A DNA stretch of 19,190 nt from contig CAZIQL010000047.1 of the NCBI GenBank assembly GCA_964541485.1, positions 1 to 19,190 of the forward strand. The letters are read 5' to 3'. Both the position numbers and the translations under genes were made by a program. Each line of letters opens with the position of its first letter. The first letter of the stretch is position 1. This DNA comes from SIG299 sp964541485 (GTDB taxonomy: Bacteria; Bacillota; Clostridia; Lachnospirales; Lachnospiraceae). The notes under the pieces are model-generated. The model was not told where the DNA came from and ran no database searches. It saw only the letters and a list, made by a program, of their open reading frames with translations. Shown in pieces: positions 1-8,607 of this stretch.

Positions 1-1328
1 TTAATCTGCTTGAATACGTCGTCTCCGGTAAAGAGAAAAGCAGCAAGCGCATTCCGAACCTCTGTATTGTCCATGTTTGGATAGGTGTCCTGAATTTCGG
101 AAAATAGCGTTTTTTCCATGTGGAGCACCTGGTGTTCCTGGTCATAGTAGGCAGGGTGTACCTTGACACCAAGCTTTATTTCACCGGCATCCGGTGTGAC
201 AATACCGTTTAACATCTTTAAGATGGTGGTCTTTCCGGTACCGTTGTTTCCAATGATGGCGACTTTTTCGCCTCGCTTGATTTCAAAGGAGAGGTCAGTA
301 AATAAGGTCTGCACACCAAAAGCTTTTGCAAGGTCTGTGACGGTCAGCACATCGTTTCCGCTGGTGACAGAAGGCTCCAGGCGGATACGCATGCCGTCAG
401 ATTCCGCCAAAGGCTTGTCTAAACGTTCTATTTTATCTAACATTTTCACGCGACTTTCTGCACGTTTGATGGATTTTTCGCGGTTGAAGGAACGAAGCTT
501 TGCAATGACTTCTTCCTGATGTTTGATTTCCTTTTGCTGATTTAAGTACTGTTTTAATTGGTCTTCCCGTTGCTTTGCTTTCTTTTCGGCATAGACACTG
601 TAGTTTCCTATAAAAGTCTGCCCCTTGGTGTGGTCAAGTTCCACTACCTTAGTTACTACCTTGTCGAGAAAATAACGGTCATGGGCAATGACAACAACAG
701 CACCTTTATAGTTTGCCAAAAAGGTTTCAAGCCAGGCAATGGATTGCATATCAAGGTGATTGGTTGGCTCGTCAAGGAGAATCAGCTCCGGTTTGCAAAG
801 TAGGAGTTTGCCGAGGGCAATTCTGGTTTTCTGCCCCCCGGAAAGAGTGTTGATTGCCTTGTCAAACTCGGATTCTTCAAAGCCAAGACCTTTTAAGATG
901 CCGACGACTTCGCTGCGGTAAGCATAGCCGTTCTGTAACTCAAACTCGTGATTTAAACGGGAGTAAGAGGAGAGCAGCTGCTCAAGCTCTTCACCTTCGG
1001 CATGCTTCATGTTCTGCTCGAGGGTACGGATAGTTTCTTCCATGCGGAGAAGTTCGGCTTTTGTGGAAAGCAGTTCATTGTAAATGGAATTTTCTGAAGT
1101 CAAATCCTGATGCTGGGAGAGGTATCCGAAGGAGGTACCTTTTGCAAAGATAACTTCACCCTCATCCGCAGACAATTCCCCTACAATGATTTTAAACAAA
1201 GTAGATTTGCCGGCACCGTTGATGCCGACAATGGCAGCTTTTTCGTTCTCATTTACATGAAAGGAAATCCCGTTCAGGATTTCCTTTTCACCAAAATGCT
1301 TTGTTATGTTGTTACATGTAAGTATCAT
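1..1328 (-). CDS. ABC-F family ATPase, partial (C-terminus beyond the left edge)
   Basis: Soluble tandem-ATPase protein of the ABC-F family; members bind the ribosome (translation factors or antibiotic-resistance proteins) and have no membrane domain. My minus-strand translation begins MILTCNNITKHFGEK and stays open to the edge (about 442 residues). The first ATPase domain has Walker A GINGAGKST (about residues 35-43), signature LSGGQ (about 161) and Walker B LLDEPTNHLD (about 183-192). A charged, helical linker rich in Lys, Gln and Glu follows (about 210-300), then a second Walker A, GNNGTGKT (about 358). The second signature and Walker B lie outside the window. The start is 4 nt after the stop of the upstream membrane-protein gene, with GGAGG inside that gene's last codons, so the two are probably co-transcribed. 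The subfamily (housekeeping or resistance) cannot be settled without the C-terminus. Confidence 0.93.
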   Translation of the reverse strand, partial: MILTCNNITKHFGEKEILNGISFHVNENEKAAIVGINGAGKSTLFKIIVGELSADEGEVIFAKGTSFGYLSQHQDLTSENSIYNELLSTKAELLRMEETIRTLEQNMKHAEGEELEQLLSSYSRLNHEFELQNGYAYRSEVVGILKGLGFEESEFDKAINTLSGGQKTRIALGKLLLCKPELILLDEPTNHLDMQSIAWLETFLANYKGAVVVIAHDRYFLDKVVTKVVELDHTKGQTFIGNYSVYAEKKAKQREDQLKQYLNQQKEIKHQEEVIAKLRSFNREKSIKRAESRVKMLDKIERLDKPLAESDGMRIRLEPSVTSGNDVLTVTDLAKAFGVQTLFTDLSFEIKRGEKVAIIGNNGTGKTTILKMLNGIVTPDAGEIKLGVKVHPAYYDQEHQVLHMEKTLFSEIQDTYPNMDNTEVRNALAAFLFTGDDVFKQI

Positions 1329-1332
1329 AAAA

Positions 1333-2613
1333 TTACTCTTCTTCCTCCGGAACAACATAGTCCGGATCAATTGTTAACTTAATTTTGTCAATGCGGTTTT
1401 TATCCATGGCAATGACTTTATATGTGCAGCCACCGTCAGTGACGGTCTCCCCCTTGACCGGAAGATGGTCCAAAAGATGAATAACGTGACCGGCGATGGA
1501 GTCGTAATCTTCAGATTCGATGTCAAGCTCCAAGATTTCATTAATTTCATCCAGCTTTGTGGTACCAAGAATCATGTATATATTATCGCACAGCTTTTGA
1601 ATCGCATCTTCTTCGTCGGTGTCGTATTCGTCACGGATTTCGCCGACAATTTCTTCTACCAGATCCTCAATGGTAAGCAGACCTGCAGTGGCACCGTACT
1701 CGTCAAGCACGATGGCAAGAGAGTTTGTTGCCTTTTTAAGCTCTCTTAAGAGCTCGGAGGTTTTCTTAAACTCGTACGTAAAGTATGGCGTACGTAAGAA
1801 ATCTTTTATATGGAAATCTTCTTTTGCACCCTCGTAAAAGAAGACGTCTTTCATGTTGATAATACCGATGACATTGTCACGGGTGTCTTCATACACCGGA
1901 AGTCTGGTGTACATATCCTTTTCAAATGCGGCAACCAGTTCGTCGTAAGTCATATCAATTTCGGCAAATGCCATGTCGATACGCGGAACCATAACGTCCT
2001 TTGCCAAAGAGTCGCCAAAGTCTACCACATTGGTAATCATTAAACGTTCTTCGCTTTCGATGACACCATCTTCATGGCTGACTTCAACAATGGTGAGAAG
2101 TTCGTTTTCTGTCATGGTCTTAGTCTTGGCATTTGGGTCTACACGGAATAAGCGCAGAAGAAGCGATGACACTTTGTTCAGTAAAAAGACAATTGGTGTC
2201 ATAAGCTTTGTCATCGGAGCGATGATTGGCGCATAAAAGAATGCCATCTTTTCCGCATACATGGTAGCCAGGGTCTTAGGCGTAATTTCACCAAATACAA
2301 GGACGAGCAGGGTCAGAATACCGGTAGCAACCGCGGCATACCTGTTAAGTCCCAAATCAATGACAAGGGTCGTGGTAAGAGACGAAGCGGACAGATTGAC
2401 AATGTTGTTACCAATGAGAATTGCACTAATCATCTTGGATGGATTCTCAATCAAATCATTGATACGCTTGGCTCCCTTTACACCATCTTCCATGAGGCTT
2501 CGGATACGGAGCTTATTCACCGTAGTTAATGAGGTTTCCGCAGACGAGAAGAATGCGGACAAGAAAAGTAAAACAATTAACACTATAATCTGTGTCGCGA
2601 CACTGGGGTCCAT
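1333..2613 (-). CDS. CNNM/CorC (HlyC-like) transporter-type membrane protein
   Basis: Predicted 426-residue integral membrane protein of the DUF21-CBS-CorC_HlyC family, implicated in Mg2+ or other cation efflux; older annotations say 'hemolysin'. The N-terminal DUF21 domain starts MDPSVATQ, has a first membrane helix at about residues 8-23, then the conserved SSAETSL segment, further helices, and GEITPKTLA. A CBS pair follows (VMVPRID, then TRLPVYED and IGIINMKDVF), then DEYGATAGLLTIEDLVEEIVGEI and an acidic tail. The start at 2613 is chosen because AAAGGAG lies just upstream and because a perfect promoter (2674-2702) lies inside the longer open frame that reaches 2874. It is first in an apparent operon with the ABC-F gene. 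A second, more diverged family member lies at 15071-16444. The transported ion is not known from sequence. Confidence 0.9.
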   Translation of the reverse strand: MDPSVATQIIVLIVLLFLSAFFSSAETSLTTVNKLRIRSLMEDGVKGAKRINDLIENPSKMISAILIGNNIVNLSASSLTTTLVIDLGLNRYAAVATGILTLLVLVFGEITPKTLATMYAEKMAFFYAPIIAPMTKLMTPIVFLLNKVSSLLLRLFRVDPNAKTKTMTENELLTIVEVSHEDGVIESEERLMITNVVDFGDSLAKDVMVPRIDMAFAEIDMTYDELVAAFEKDMYTRLPVYEDTRDNVIGIINMKDVFFYEGAKEDFHIKDFLRTPYFTYEFKKTSELLRELKKATNSLAIVLDEYGATAGLLTIEDLVEEIVGEIRDEYDTDEEDAIQKLCDNIYMILGTTKLDEINEILELDIESEDYDSIAGHVIHLLDHLPVKGETVTDGGCTYKVIAMDKNRIDKIKLTIDPDYVVPEEEE

Positions 2614-2646
2614 TTTAAAAAAATCACTCCTTTCATAGTACATAGA

Positions 2647-2666
2647 TGTTTTTAAATATAAAAACA
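2647..2666 (-). promoter_or_regulatory. Hairpin at the predicted 5' end of the CNNM/ABC-F mRNA
   Basis: TGTTTTTA and TAAAAACA form a perfect 8-bp AT-rich stem with a 4-nt loop. It starts within a base or two of the predicted transcription start, so it may act as a 5'-end mRNA stabiliser. The role is inferred; only the inverted repeat is seen. Confidence 0.45.
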
Positions 2667-2673
2667 CATTGTA

Positions 2674-2702
2674 ATTATACGGTGTTTTATACAAAATGTC
2701 AA
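2674..2702 (-). promoter_or_regulatory. Consensus sigma-A promoter of the CNNM/ABC-F operon
   Basis: On the minus strand TTGACA (2702-2697) is separated by exactly 17 nt from TATAAT (2679-2674), a perfect match to the vegetative consensus. Transcription should begin near 2667, leaving about a 54-nt leader before the start codon at 2613. Confidence 0.85.
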
Positions 2703-2964
2703 CGAGGGCTGTGACGAAAAAGCGACTGACCTGTAAAGGTAATTTGTTTGTATCCGATTTTTCCTCAGAACTGAATGTTACGATTTCGTCTTTGGAAACG
2801 GGATATAAGTAACCATCCGCGATGATGTAATATTTATAAAGGAGTGCAATGTATAGGTTTGTAGTTACTGTCAATTATTTTGTACTTGTATAGTTTCCTT
2901 TTTGCTCAAAATGTGATAAACTACTAATACTTATGTTCCGGCGTGTCCGGGGAAAGAGGAGAAT

Positions 2965-4188
2965 ATGACAGTTCTGGAGAGATTTTTAAAATATGTGGCA
3001 GTGGATACTGAGTCTGTGGAGGATGCAGGCTGCTTTCCAAGTAGTGAAAAACAGAAGGATTTGGCGAAGATTTTGGTAGAAGAATTAAGGGAACTGGGAG
3101 CAGAGAATCCGCACATGGACGAGTATGGTTATGTGTATGCGACGATTCCGGCTACTTCGGACAAACAGGTGCCGGTGCTCGGCTTTTTGTCCCACATGGA
3201 TACCTCGCCTGCGATGAGTGGAGCGAATGTAAAGCCTCGTATTGTGAAAAAGTATGACGGTGGAGAAATTGTATTAAATGAAAAGGAAAACATTGCGATG
3301 AATCCGTCCATGTTCCCGTCACTGAATCATATGGTGGGACAGGACTTGGTGGTGACAGACGGAACAACACTTCTGGGTGCAGATGACAAGGCAGGTATTG
3401 CAGAAATCATGACAATGGCGGAGATTCTGCTGAAAGACAAGTCGATTCCGCACGGCACAATTCAAATTGCGTTTACACCGGATGAGGAAGTGGGCGCAGG
3501 TGTCGATTATTTTGATGTAAAGAAATTTGGTGCGGAGTTTGCCTATACGGTGGATGGCGGCGGACTTGGCGAAATCGAATATGAGAATTTCAATGCAGCA
3601 TCCGGAAGACTTAAAATTCACGGACAGAGCATCCATCCGGGGTCTGCGAAAGGGAAAATGGTGAATGCAATTTTAGTCGGCATGGAGTTCCAGCAGATGT
3701 TACCGGTATTTGAAAATCCGGCTTATACGGAAGGTTATGAGGGATTTTTTCATCTGGACCGTATGATGGGTGGTGTGGAGGAAGCGGAGCTGTTCTACAT
3801 TATCCGTGACCATGATAAGGAAAAATTCGAGGAAAAGAAGACACGCTTTGAAAAGACAGCTGTATTTTTAAATGAAAAATACGGTACAGGAACCGTAGAA
3901 TGTATCGTTACGGATTCCTACTACAACATGAAGGAAAAGATTGAGCCGTACATGTTCTTAATTGACAATGCAACGAAGGCGATGGAGGAACTTGGCATTG
4001 CACCGGTTATCACGCCAATCCGTGGAGGTACCGATGGTGCGAGACTGTCCTTTATGGGACTTCCTTGTCCGAATCTTTGCACCGGCGGAGAAAATTATCA
4101 CGGGAAGTATGAATATGTTTCCATACAGTCGATGGAACGCATTGTTGAGCTTTTGTTACAGATTATCAAGGTATATCAGGAAGCGTAA
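2965..4188 (+). CDS. pepT: Peptidase T (tripeptide aminopeptidase)
   Basis: Cytosolic M20-family di-zinc aminopeptidase that removes the N-terminal residue from tripeptides, part of peptide salvage. The 407-residue length is normal for PepT. Expected metal and catalytic residues are visible: His77 and Asp79 in SHMDT, Asp140 in GADDKAG, Glu174/Glu175 in TPDEEVG, Asp197 in TVDGG, and His379 in ENYHGKYEY. The dimerisation (lid) domain between about residues 205 and 320 carries the family motif HGQSIHPGSAKGKMVNA. The start has AGAGGAG just upstream. It opens a tight run with bioY (1 nt after the pepT stop) and metH. The link to biotin and methionine genes is probably supply-related, but that is inference. 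Confidence 0.96.
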   Translation: MTVLERFLKYVAVDTESVEDAGCFPSSEKQKDLAKILVEELRELGAENPHMDEYGYVYATIPATSDKQVPVLGFLSHMDTSPAMSGANVKPRIVKKYDGGEIVLNEKENIAMNPSMFPSLNHMVGQDLVVTDGTTLLGADDKAGIAEIMTMAEILLKDKSIPHGTIQIAFTPDEEVGAGVDYFDVKKFGAEFAYTVDGGGLGEIEYENFNAASGRLKIHGQSIHPGSAKGKMVNAILVGMEFQQMLPVFENPAYTEGYEGFFHLDRMMGGVEEAELFYIIRDHDKEKFEEKKTRFEKTAVFLNEKYGTGTVECIVTDSYYNMKEKIEPYMFLIDNATKAMEELGIAPVITPIRGGTDGARLSFMGLPCPNLCTGGENYHGKYEYVSIQSMERIVELLLQIIKVYQEA

Positions 4189-4189
4189 T

Positions 4190-4849
4190 ATGAGTAGAAA
4201 ACGTACGGAGGAAAAAGAACTTCGTTTTAGCGGAAGCAAAAGACGGAGCCGGGTATTTGATCTGGTGCAGATTGCGCTGATGAGTGCGGTGTTATGTGTA
4301 TTGGCTCCGATTGCAATACCGGTGCCTATGAGCCCGGTGCCGGTTACGTTAGGATTGTTTGCGGTTTATCTGGTGGCGGTTTTACTGGGGGCCGGAAAGG
4401 GAGCCGTGAGTGTATTGGTGTATTTGTTGCTTGGTATGGCTGGACTTCCGGTGTTTTCCGGATTTCATGGTGGAGCGGCAACACTTTTTGGACCGACGGG
4501 AGGTTATCTCATGGGATATCTTCCGGCGGCATGGCTGATTGGATGGTGTTTGGATAGGCCAATGAAACAACACGATGGCAGAACGAAGCGTATCGGGCAG
4601 GTACTGCGACTGGCAGGTGTGCTGCTGTGTGGAACGGTGGTATGTTATGGCTTTGGTACTGTGTGGTTTGTACTTGTGATGGGTGGAACATATACGCTTG
4701 CGCAGGCGTTATTGGTCTGCGTGGTACCGTTTCTGCCGCTCGATGGAATAAAAATTGTGCTGGCAAGCGGGATTGTCCTGCCGGTGCGGCAAAAATTAAG
4801 AAGGGCAGGAATTCTGGAAGCTGAGGAATTTTTTGTGGGAAGAAAATAG
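4190..4849 (+). CDS. bioY: Biotin transporter substrate-binding (S) component BioY
   Basis: Integral membrane biotin-binding protein of the BioY family; it works alone or as the S component of an ECF transporter. I see 219 residues: a basic N-terminal stretch of about 20 residues, then membrane helices with the family motifs PVPMSPVPVTLG (about 44-55), GLPVFSGFHGG (about 85-95) and GPTGGYLMGY (about 101-110), and a C-terminal helix ending PLDGIKIVLASGIVLPVRQ. It is slightly longer than typical BioY because of both tails. The ATG lies 1 nt after the pepT stop and uses an AGGAAG site inside pepT, indicating coupling. A longer in-frame extension inside pepT is rejected as overlap. No ECF ATPase or T-component genes are present here, so it would rely on energising subunits encoded elsewhere. 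No biotin-type operator was recognised upstream of the unit. Confidence 0.95.
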   Translation: MSRKRTEEKELRFSGSKRRSRVFDLVQIALMSAVLCVLAPIAIPVPMSPVPVTLGLFAVYLVAVLLGAGKGAVSVLVYLLLGMAGLPVFSGFHGGAATLFGPTGGYLMGYLPAAWLIGWCLDRPMKQHDGRTKRIGQVLRLAGVLLCGTVVCYGFGTVWFVLVMGGTYTLAQALLVCVVPFLPLDGIKIVLASGIVLPVRQKLRRAGILEAEEFFVGRK

Positions 4850-4859
4850 GAGAGTTCGT

Positions 4860-7403
4860 ATGACAAGACAGGAATTTAAGACCTTATGTCAAAATAAGAT
4901 AGTGATACTGGACGGTGCAACCGGAACGAATCTGCAAAAAAAGGGAATGCCGACAGGTGTTTGTCCGGAACAGTGGATTTTGGAAAACAGTGATGTGCTG
5001 AAAGGTCTTCAGATGTCCTTTTTGGCGGCAGGTACGGATATTTTGTATGCACCGACGTTTTCTGCAAACCGTGTGAAGCTTGCGGAGTATGGGTTACAGG
5101 ACAGACTCGTGGAAATGAACACCGAATTAGTAAAGATTTCTAAACAGGCGGTGGCAGAGTACGAGGGGATAAAGAAAGCCGCAGGAGAAGAGCAGGGAGA
5201 ACATTTTGTTGCCGGTGACCTTACGATGACCGGAAAGCTGGTGTATCCGGTCGGCGATTTGCTGTTTGAGGATTTGGTCGAGATTTATAAAGAGCAGGTG
5301 CGCGTCCTTGTGGCAGCAGGCGTGGATTTGTTTGTGGCGGAAACTATGATGAGTCTGCAGGAGTGTCGCGCGGCGGTCCTTGCGGTCAGAGAAACGTGCG
5401 ATTTGCCGGTGATGGTGACACTAACCTTTGCAGAAGACGGTAAAACAATGTACGGAACAACGCCAAAGGCAGCGGTGGTGGTGTTGCAGTCGCTTGGTGC
5501 GGATGCGGTTGGCGTAAACTGTTCTGCCGGACCGGAGACAATGGCAGATATCATTGCCGAGATGGTGGAAGCGGCAGAAGTGCCAATCATTGCAAAACCG
5601 AATGCAGGCATGCCGTCCTTAGAAGACGGAGAAACGGTATACCGGATGAGTCCATCTGAGTTTGCAGGACACATGGAGCAGCTCATGGAGGCCGGAGCAG
5701 GAATTGTAGGCGGCTGTTGCGGCTCGGAGCCGGTACATATTGCGGCGGTTGCTGAGGCGGCCGGAAAAAGGATGCCATCCCTTGCGTGGCAGAAACCGGG
5801 ACGTCCGGCAATGTTAGCTACGGAATATGCAGCGGTTCCAATCGAGCTTGGTGGTCCGACACGCATCATCGGGGAACGAATTAACCCTACCGGGAAAAAG
5901 GCATTGCAGGCAGAACTTCGGGAAGGAAAAATGGATCTGGTAATTCAGTATGCCAGAGAGCAGGAAGAGGCAGGCGCGTATCTTCTTGATATCAACGCCG
6001 GTATGCCGGGGATTGACGAAAAAGAGACGATGTTAAAGATGATTTATGAGGTGACGCAGAATTCCTCGCTTCCGCTTGTGCTGGACTCAAGTCATGTGGA
6101 TGTGCTGGAGGCGGCGCTCAGAATCTATCCGGGACGTGCGATGGTAAATTCCGTTTCCTGTGAAACGGAAAAGATGGAAGCCTTGCTTCCTTTGATAAAA
6201 AAATATGGTGCCATGTTTATTCTGCTTCCGTTATCTGAGGCGGGACTGCCAAAGGATAGCCTGGAGAAACGTGAGTTTATTGAAACAGTAAAAGTTACAG
6301 CCCAAAAACTTGGCATCCGGGAGAAGGACATTGTGGTGGATGCTCTGGTTACTACCATCGGAGCAAACAAACATGCGGCGATGGATGTATTGGAAACCAT
6401 ACGGTATTGTGATTCTGTTGGAATGGCAACGAGCATCGGATTGTCTAATATTTCTTTTGGTCTGCCGGCAAGGATTTATGTCAATACCGCATTTCTTACG
6501 ATGGCAGTAGGGGCAGGGCTTACGCTGGCGATTGCCAATCCGTGCCAGGGCATGCCGATGCAGCATTTGATGGCGGCAAACCTTTTGATGGGAAGAGAAG
6601 GTGCGGACCTTGCATTTATTGAGGCAGCACCTGATTTGATGGAAGCACTACAGACAGCGGGGACAGCCGGTGGCGTGAGTGCACAGAGTACGGGCATGGC
6701 AATGCAGGTAAACGCAGGAACGCAGGGCGAAAAATCTACAGAACCATCCGGTGAGAAGTCCGAGATTTTTACGGCGGTCTTAAAAGGAAACAAACGAAAT
6801 ATTTTAGCACTGGTAGAAACGGCATTACGGGATGAAAACCTTGGAAATGCACTTGAAATCAGGGCTGGCAAAATATTAAATTCAGATTTAATTCCTGCAA
6901 TTAATGAAGTGGGCGTACTTTTTGAAAAGAAAAAGTATTTCCTGCCACAGCTGATTGCATCGGCAGAGACGATGGAGATGGCAATGAAAAAGCTGGAACC
7001 GCTGCTTGCTGCGGGAGATGGTAAGAAACGTGGTACAGTGGTGATTGCGACGGTAAAGGGTGATATTCACGACATAGGAAAGAATCTGGTGGCGCTGATG
7101 TTAAAGAATTATGGGTTTACTGTGATTGATCTGGGAAAGGATGTGGAATCCGAGACGATTATAGAAAAAGCAAAAGAAACAAACGCCGACTGGATTGCGC
7201 TTTCTGCACTGATGACAACAACCATGACCAGAATGAAGGAAGTGGTCGGGCTAAAGAACGCAGCCGGACTGAACACCAAAATCATGATTGGCGGTGCGGT
7301 GACGACGGAGGATTATGCAAAGGAAATCGGTGCAGATGCCTACGGGAAAGATGCACAGGAGGCTGTGACAAAGCTTATGGAGCTGACGAAAGCGGCAGTG
7401 TAA
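4860..7403 (+). CDS. metH: Cobalamin-dependent methionine synthase, short form without reactivation domain
   Basis: Transfers the methyl group of 5-methyltetrahydrofolate to homocysteine through cobalamin to give methionine. The 847-residue protein has, in order: a homocysteine-binding zinc domain (about 1-310; zinc ligands Cys221 in GVNCSAGP and Cys286/Cys287 in GGCCGSEP); a pterin-binding domain (about 330-590, opening TRIIGERINPTGKK); a low-complexity Ala/Gly/Ser/Thr linker (about 598-637); a helical cobalamin cap domain; and a Rossmann cobalamin domain with DIHDIGKN (735-742), His737 being the expected axial cobalt ligand. It ends there: the C-terminal AdoMet-dependent reactivation domain of long MetH is absent, as in many Clostridia. 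An activase would have to come from another locus. The start is chosen for AGGAG 6-7 nt upstream, directly after the bioY stop; a start 27 nt earlier would overlap bioY. Confidence 0.96.
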   Translation: MTRQEFKTLCQNKIVILDGATGTNLQKKGMPTGVCPEQWILENSDVLKGLQMSFLAAGTDILYAPTFSANRVKLAEYGLQDRLVEMNTELVKISKQAVAEYEGIKKAAGEEQGEHFVAGDLTMTGKLVYPVGDLLFEDLVEIYKEQVRVLVAAGVDLFVAETMMSLQECRAAVLAVRETCDLPVMVTLTFAEDGKTMYGTTPKAAVVVLQSLGADAVGVNCSAGPETMADIIAEMVEAAEVPIIAKPNAGMPSLEDGETVYRMSPSEFAGHMEQLMEAGAGIVGGCCGSEPVHIAAVAEAAGKRMPSLAWQKPGRPAMLATEYAAVPIELGGPTRIIGERINPTGKKALQAELREGKMDLVIQYAREQEEAGAYLLDINAGMPGIDEKETMLKMIYEVTQNSSLPLVLDSSHVDVLEAALRIYPGRAMVNSVSCETEKMEALLPLIKKYGAMFILLPLSEAGLPKDSLEKREFIETVKVTAQKLGIREKDIVVDALVTTIGANKHAAMDVLETIRYCDSVGMATSIGLSNISFGLPARIYVNTAFLTMAVGAGLTLAIANPCQGMPMQHLMAANLLMGREGADLAFIEAAPDLMEALQTAGTAGGVSAQSTGMAMQVNAGTQGEKSTEPSGEKSEIFTAVLKGNKRNILALVETALRDENLGNALEIRAGKILNSDLIPAINEVGVLFEKKKYFLPQLIASAETMEMAMKKLEPLLAAGDGKKRGTVVIATVKGDIHDIGKNLVALMLKNYGFTVIDLGKDVESETIIEKAKETNADWIALSALMTTTMTRMKEVVGLKNAAGLNTKIMIGGAVTTEDYAKEIGADAYGKDAQEAVTKLMELTKAAV

Positions 7404-7461
7404 CAGCGTAGTTTGAAAAAGAATATGGAAAGCATAGATGAGGAAAAGGAGAAGAAGTTGT

Positions 7462-8583
7462 ATGGAGTACAGAGAATTAGAAAAGTTAGGAATCAAAACA
7501 TCGTTACTGGGCTTTGGCTGTATGCGTTTTCCAACCACAGCTGACGGAAAGATTGATGAAGAAAGAGCACAGCAGATGTTGGATGATGCGTACGCAGCAG
7601 GGATCAATTACTATGATACTGCATGGCCATACCACAATGGCGAAAGTGAACCATTCGTAGGAAAGGCAATGAAAAAGTACGACCGAAGCAGTTTTTACTT
7701 TGCTACAAAGCTGCCTTGTTGGGATGTTAAGGTAAGAGAGGACGCTACCAGAATTTTTAATGAGCAGTTAAAACGCTTACAAACGGATTATGTGGATTTT
7801 TATCTGTTACATGCATTGAATAAAGGGCGTTTCCATGAGATGAAGGATATGGGTGTGCTGGATGATGTAATCGAGCTTCAGAAGCAGGGTAAGATTAAGT
7901 ATCTTGGATTTTCGTTCCATGATAATTATGAAGCCTTTGAAGAGATTGCTACATACCGCGATTGGGATTTCTGCCAGATTCAGTACAATTACATGGATAC
8001 GGAGGAGCAGGCAGGAGATAAGGGATATGCGTTATGCGAAAAGCTGAATCTTCCGATTATTATCATGGAGCCGATTAAGGGTGGTGCACTGGCGTCGTTT
8101 GCGGATGATATTATGGAGAAGTTTAAAGCAGTCCGTTCGGATAAGAGCATTGCCTCCTGGGCACTTCGCTTTGTGGCAAGCAAGCCGCAGGTAAAGGTCG
8201 TGCTTAGCGGTATGTCAACGGAAGAGCAGGTAAAGGATAATTTAGAGACTTTCGGAAGCTTTGAACCGTTGTCTGACCTTGAATTGCAGACGGTTTCTGA
8301 AATCGTAAAAGAGGTCAAATCAAGAATTAACAATGGCTGCACCCGCTGCAGATACTGCCTGCCGTGTCCTTTTGGGGTAGAAATTCCGAGAAACTTTTCT
8401 ATTTGGAATAATTATGGTATGTATCATAATGCAGGAAGTGCAAGATGGAATTATCAGAATATGAAACCGGAAGAACGGGCAGACCAGTGTAAAGAATGTG
8501 GCGCCTGTGAGGGAAAATGTCCACAACATTTGCCAATACGTGAACATCTGAAAAGAGTAGCAGAAGAAATCGGAAGCTTGTAA
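7462..8583 (+). CDS. Aldo/keto reductase with C-terminal 2x[4Fe-4S] ferredoxin-like motifs
   Basis: Cytosolic NAD(P)H-dependent oxidoreductase of the aldo/keto reductase superfamily fused to a ferredoxin-like tail; substrate unknown. In the 373-residue protein the AKR catalytic tetrad is in place: Asp52 and Tyr57 (YDTAWPY), Lys83 (ATKLP) and His117 (LLHALN). The tail carries two cluster motifs: Cys293-x2-Cys296-x2-Cys299-x2-Cys302-Pro and Cys343-x2-Cys346-x2-Cys349-x3-Cys353-Pro. This suggests electron transfer between flavin or ferredoxin partners and the carbonyl-reducing core. Start at 7462 fits the family beginning MEYRELEKLG and has AAGGAG about 10 nt upstream; an ATG at 7438 would add a basic octapeptide and is less likely. 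It lies 58 nt after metH with no terminator between, and the stop codon sits inside the terminator hairpin. Confidence 0.92.
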   Translation: MEYRELEKLGIKTSLLGFGCMRFPTTADGKIDEERAQQMLDDAYAAGINYYDTAWPYHNGESEPFVGKAMKKYDRSSFYFATKLPCWDVKVREDATRIFNEQLKRLQTDYVDFYLLHALNKGRFHEMKDMGVLDDVIELQKQGKIKYLGFSFHDNYEAFEEIATYRDWDFCQIQYNYMDTEEQAGDKGYALCEKLNLPIIIMEPIKGGALASFADDIMEKFKAVRSDKSIASWALRFVASKPQVKVVLSGMSTEEQVKDNLETFGSFEPLSDLELQTVSEIVKEVKSRINNGCTRCRYCLPCPFGVEIPRNFSIWNNYGMYHNAGSARWNYQNMKPEERADQCKECGACEGKCPQHLPIREHLKRVAEEIGSL

Positions 8584-8600
8584 GCTTCCGATTTCTTTGT
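8564..8600 (+). terminator. Rho-independent-type terminator of the pepT-bioY-metH-AKR run
   Basis: A perfect 14-bp inverted repeat (8566-8579 with 8582-8595) ends in TTTCTTTGT. The reductase stop codon TAA (8581-8583) begins at the tip of the hairpin. The T tract is short, and some T-richness on the other strand means it could also stop transcription of the relic on the minus strand. Confidence 0.7.
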
Positions 8601-8607
8601 CACAGGA

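Larger units (their letters stand above)
2614..2964. other. Divergent intergenic region between the CNNM operon and pepT
   Basis: Holds the minus-strand promoter and leader hairpin described separately. For pepT only a weak promoter candidate is seen: TTGCTC (2902-2907), 17 nt, TAATAC (2925-2930). A short CCGG-cgtgt-CCGG inverted repeat lies just before the pepT ribosome site. A 14-codon plus-strand frame at 2849-2893 has a good AAAGGAG site but no other support. The minus-strand frame stays open through this region, but nothing in its translation resembles a known protein. Confidence 0.5.

Noticed and set aside
2614..2874. N-terminal extension of the CNNM protein by 87 residues
   Set aside because: A perfect promoter lies inside it, the family begins at the membrane helix right after residue 2613, and a good ribosome site precedes that ATG.
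2894..2964. Biotin or S-adenosylmethionine regulatory element ahead of the pepT-bioY-metH run
   Set aside because: No BirA-type operator or SAM riboswitch core was recognised; the leader is short.
4833..4859. Earlier metH start
   Set aside because: It would overlap bioY and lacks a ribosome site; AGGAG precedes 4860.
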